From assembly GCF_040371755.1 (NCBI RefSeq), contig NZ_BAABWE010000006.1:124001-188000 (forward strand): 64,000 nt of DNA, read 5' to 3'. The position numbers and the translations under genes are program-made. Under the pieces are notes generated by a model. The model saw only the letters and a program-made list of their open reading frames with translations, did no database searches and had not been told where the DNA came from. This document shows positions 62,043 through 64,000 of the stretch, piece after piece; within the stretch, counting starts at the first letter, position 1, and every line of letters starts with the position of its first letter. The DNA comes from Bermanella sp040371755 (GTDB lineage Bacteria > Pseudomonadota > Gammaproteobacteria > Pseudomonadales > Oceanobacteraceae).

Positions 62043-63935
62043 ATGCAGCCGCAAAAAAGTAATGCCGGTTATTCTAAAAGTGCAGCGAAATTCAAATTAG
62101 GGGATTTTGGCTGGTTAAGAAACACTCTAACCGCAAATAGTCGGGTGGATACAACGCCGTCTGATGGGCAGGTTTTCCACCTGCTGTTGATTAAACCGAC
62201 GCGCTATGATGACGAAGGTTACCCTATTCAGTGGCTGCGCTCCTCAATACCCTCTAATTCATTAGCCTGCATGAACGGACTCGCGCTGGACGTGGCCCAG
62301 CGTAAAATATTAGGGGAAGACGTAGAAATACGCGTATCAACGTTTGATGAAGCGTGTGACGTTATAAAAATTGAAGAACTCGCTCAGACTTTACGAGATG
62401 CCGGCCAACGAGCACTCGTTTGCATGGCTGGGGTTCAGACTAATCAATTTCCTCGCACCGTAGATGTCTCTAAACGCTTTATACAGCATGGAATTCCGGT
62501 ATGTATCGGCGGCTTTCATGTAAGTGGAATACTCAGTGTAATCGGTGAATTAACCGATGAATTGTTAGACGCACAAAAGCATGGCATCTCGTTATTTGCT
62601 GGCGAGGCGGAATCCGGACGTTTCGATTTTGTGGTGAAAGATGCTTGGGATAACAGTTTACAGCCTTTGTATGATTACCAAAGTGACATGGTCTCGTTAG
62701 ATGAACAACCCCAGCCTGTGCTCCCTAAGGATTTAGTTAAGCGTAATTTTAATAATATTAGCACCATTGATTTAGGTCGTGGATGTCCTTTCCAGTGTTC
62801 ATTTTGCTGTATTATTAATGTACAGGGTCGTACCAGCCGCTCTCGTTCCGCCGATGATTTGGAAGCTTTGGCTCGCCAAGCTTGGGATGCAGGCCTTGAG
62901 AAGATATTCATTACCGATGATGACTTTGCTCGTAATAAATACTGGGAAGCCTTATTTGACCGTTTGATCTTATTAAGAGAAGAAGGCATTAAGCTAAGGC
63001 TATTCATTCAAGTGGATACCCAAGCCCATAAAATTCCTAATTTTATTGATAAAGCAGTGGCTGCAGGGGTGGATAATGTTTTCATCGGTTTAGAAAACAT
63101 TAATGCAGATAACTTAAAAAGCATTCAAAAACGTCAAAACAAAATCACTGACTATCGTCAAATGCTATTAGATTGGAAACGTCATCCAGTGGTTATTTGG
63201 GGGGCCTATATAATCGGCTTTCCAAATGACACCTATGAATCTGTGATTCGTGATATTGAAATCATCAAACGTGAGCTGCCAATTGATATTCTTAACCCGT
63301 CTATCTTAACGCCACTGCCTGGTTCAATGGATCATAAAGACATGATGGATAAAGGCGAGTGGATGGATCCGGATTTAAACAAATTCGATTTATCCCATCG
63401 TGTTACTCATCACCCGAAAATGACCGACGAAGAGTTAGACAGCCTATATAAAGCTGTTTGGGATACCTATTACACCAAAGAACACATGCACCGCGTGATT
63501 AAACGTGCATTTGCTTTAGGCAGTAATAAAAAATACACCTTATCTGGCTTGTTAACCGCATTTGGCGTGATCACAAAAGTAACGGGTATTCGCTCTTACG
63601 ATATGGGTTTTATACGTTATGTTGCCCGAAAAGAGCGTAGAGAAGGTTTACCATTAGAGCACCCACTGGTGTTTTACCCAAAAATGTATTGGCGCTTAAT
63701 TAAATCAACACTGACGATTAGCTTTGCAGCTTCTAGCTTGGCCAGAACCGCACGTAAAATGTGGCTAAGTAAATCATTTAAAGGCTACATAGACGAGGCC
63801 ATCACCCCTGTTGTGGTGGATGATTATGAAAGCATGGAAATGTATCAGCAGACCCGTGGTGTGAAAGAACAAGCCGATAAAGCCGTTGCCAAAATTGCAG
63901 CTAAAGAAGCCAAAGTCTTTTACAGAGAAGCCTAA
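62043..63935 (+). CDS. B12-binding-domain radical SAM protein of unknown substrate
   Basis: The 630-residue protein has an N-terminal region (about residues 45-230) resembling a cobalamin-binding Rossmann domain, with ALVCMAGVQTNQFPRTVDVSKRFIQHGIPVCIGGFHVSG. A radical SAM core follows from about residue 240, starting with LGRGCPFQCSFCCI. The [4Fe-4S] cysteines of CxxxCxxC are Cys248, Cys252 and Cys255, with an extra Cys256. The B12 box DxHxxG is not clear, so cobalamin may bind base-off by other residues or not at all. The last 150 residues are hydrophobic and basic. Enzymes of this class methylate unreactive carbons or rearrange rings. The substrate is unknown. Confidence 0.88.
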   Translation: MQPQKSNAGYSKSAAKFKLGDFGWLRNTLTANSRVDTTPSDGQVFHLLLIKPTRYDDEGYPIQWLRSSIPSNSLACMNGLALDVAQRKILGEDVEIRVSTFDEACDVIKIEELAQTLRDAGQRALVCMAGVQTNQFPRTVDVSKRFIQHGIPVCIGGFHVSGILSVIGELTDELLDAQKHGISLFAGEAESGRFDFVVKDAWDNSLQPLYDYQSDMVSLDEQPQPVLPKDLVKRNFNNISTIDLGRGCPFQCSFCCIINVQGRTSRSRSADDLEALARQAWDAGLEKIFITDDDFARNKYWEALFDRLILLREEGIKLRLFIQVDTQAHKIPNFIDKAVAAGVDNVFIGLENINADNLKSIQKRQNKITDYRQMLLDWKRHPVVIWGAYIIGFPNDTYESVIRDIEIIKRELPIDILNPSILTPLPGSMDHKDMMDKGEWMDPDLNKFDLSHRVTHHPKMTDEELDSLYKAVWDTYYTKEHMHRVIKRAFALGSNKKYTLSGLLTAFGVITKVTGIRSYDMGFIRYVARKERREGLPLEHPLVFYPKMYWRLIKSTLTISFAASSLARTARKMWLSKSFKGYIDEAITPVVVDDYESMEMYQQTRGVKEQADKAVAKIAAKEAKVFYREA

Positions 63936-63966
63936 ATAATTTTAGCGACATTAGATATAAACTTAA

Positions 63967-64000
63967 GAAAGGGTAGAGGCTATAACGCTCTGCCCTTTTT
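63967..64000 (+). terminator. Intrinsic terminator of the radical SAM gene
   Basis: The stem GGGTAGAGGC/GCTCTGCCC with a short loop is followed by at least five T at the window edge. It closely resembles the terminator of the candidate RNA at 61682-61716. Confidence 0.85.

Noticed and set aside
1..64000. tRNA or rRNA genes, prophage or integron
   Set aside because: No cloverleaf-like sequence with the conserved GGTTCGAATC-type arm, no rRNA segment and no integrase or phage gene were seen.

Overview
The window is a typical chromosomal stretch of a marine gammaproteobacterium. It has moderate to low GC, dense short-spaced operons and many marker families of the Oceanospirillales / Pseudomonas-Marinobacter side of the class: pilBCD next to coaE-yacG, cobUTC, aceEF of the homodimeric E1 type, DUF3549, DUF1499, and gspN placed before gspCD. 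A Bermanella/Oceanobacter-like genus is my guess; no rRNA or other decisive marker is present. No phage, integron, CRISPR array or complete insertion sequence is visible.

Layout. 1-5.4 kb (minus strand): type IV pilus block pilA-pilB-pilC-pilD followed by coaE and yacG, with pilA behind its own sigma-54 type promoter. 5.5-9 kb: a polytopic O-antigen-ligase-type glycosyltransferase overlapping a membrane-anchored alkaline-phosphatase-superfamily enzyme, placed where pilin-modifying genes are often found. 9-14 kb: nadC, a Na+:alanine symporter, ampD-ampE, a ROK sugar kinase and a PilZ protein. 14-16.4 kb: cobU-cobT-cobC, the late nucleotide-loop steps of cobalamin synthesis. 16.6-20.9 kb: aceE-aceF. 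21-35 kb: two chemoreceptors, a cobalamin riboswitch controlling a BtuB-like receptor and a lipoprotein, an orphan-looking sensor kinase, panE, a Y1/RAYT-like protein, yajQ-ampG and an alkyltransferase-like gene. 35.4-38 kb: fxsA and groESL behind a near-consensus heat-shock promoter. 38.2-41.8 kb: gspN-gspC-gspD, a split part of the type II secretion system. 41.9-51.4 kb: mostly minus-strand genes (ppnN, CBS protein, DUF2057 protein, a TolA-like and a TonB-like protein, a frameshifted membrane gene, ychJ, DUF3549, cobS) with purU and a Nudix gene on the plus strand. 51.4-64 kb: all genes on the plus strand (yqcC-like, DUF1499, dnaE, tilS, deaD, an MBL-fold lipoprotein, a B12-binding radical SAM enzyme).

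The most interesting parts are noncoding. Between the MBL gene and the radical SAM gene lies a roughly 210-nt stretch with at least eight GGA motifs, several in the loops of small hairpins and ending in a strong intrinsic terminator. It has the architecture of a CsrB/RsmZ-type RNA that sequesters CsrA/RsmA. Between yqcC and a small coiled-coil gene, a 360-nt gap holds three perfect DnaA boxes around a very AT-rich core exactly where gene orientation diverges: a candidate origin or other DnaA-controlled locus. A canonical cobalamin riboswitch precedes btuB and a lipoprotein of unknown family that may be an accessory B12-capture protein. Vitamin B12 recurs: salvage genes (cobUTC, cobS), uptake (riboswitch, btuB) and a probable B12-dependent radical SAM enzyme.
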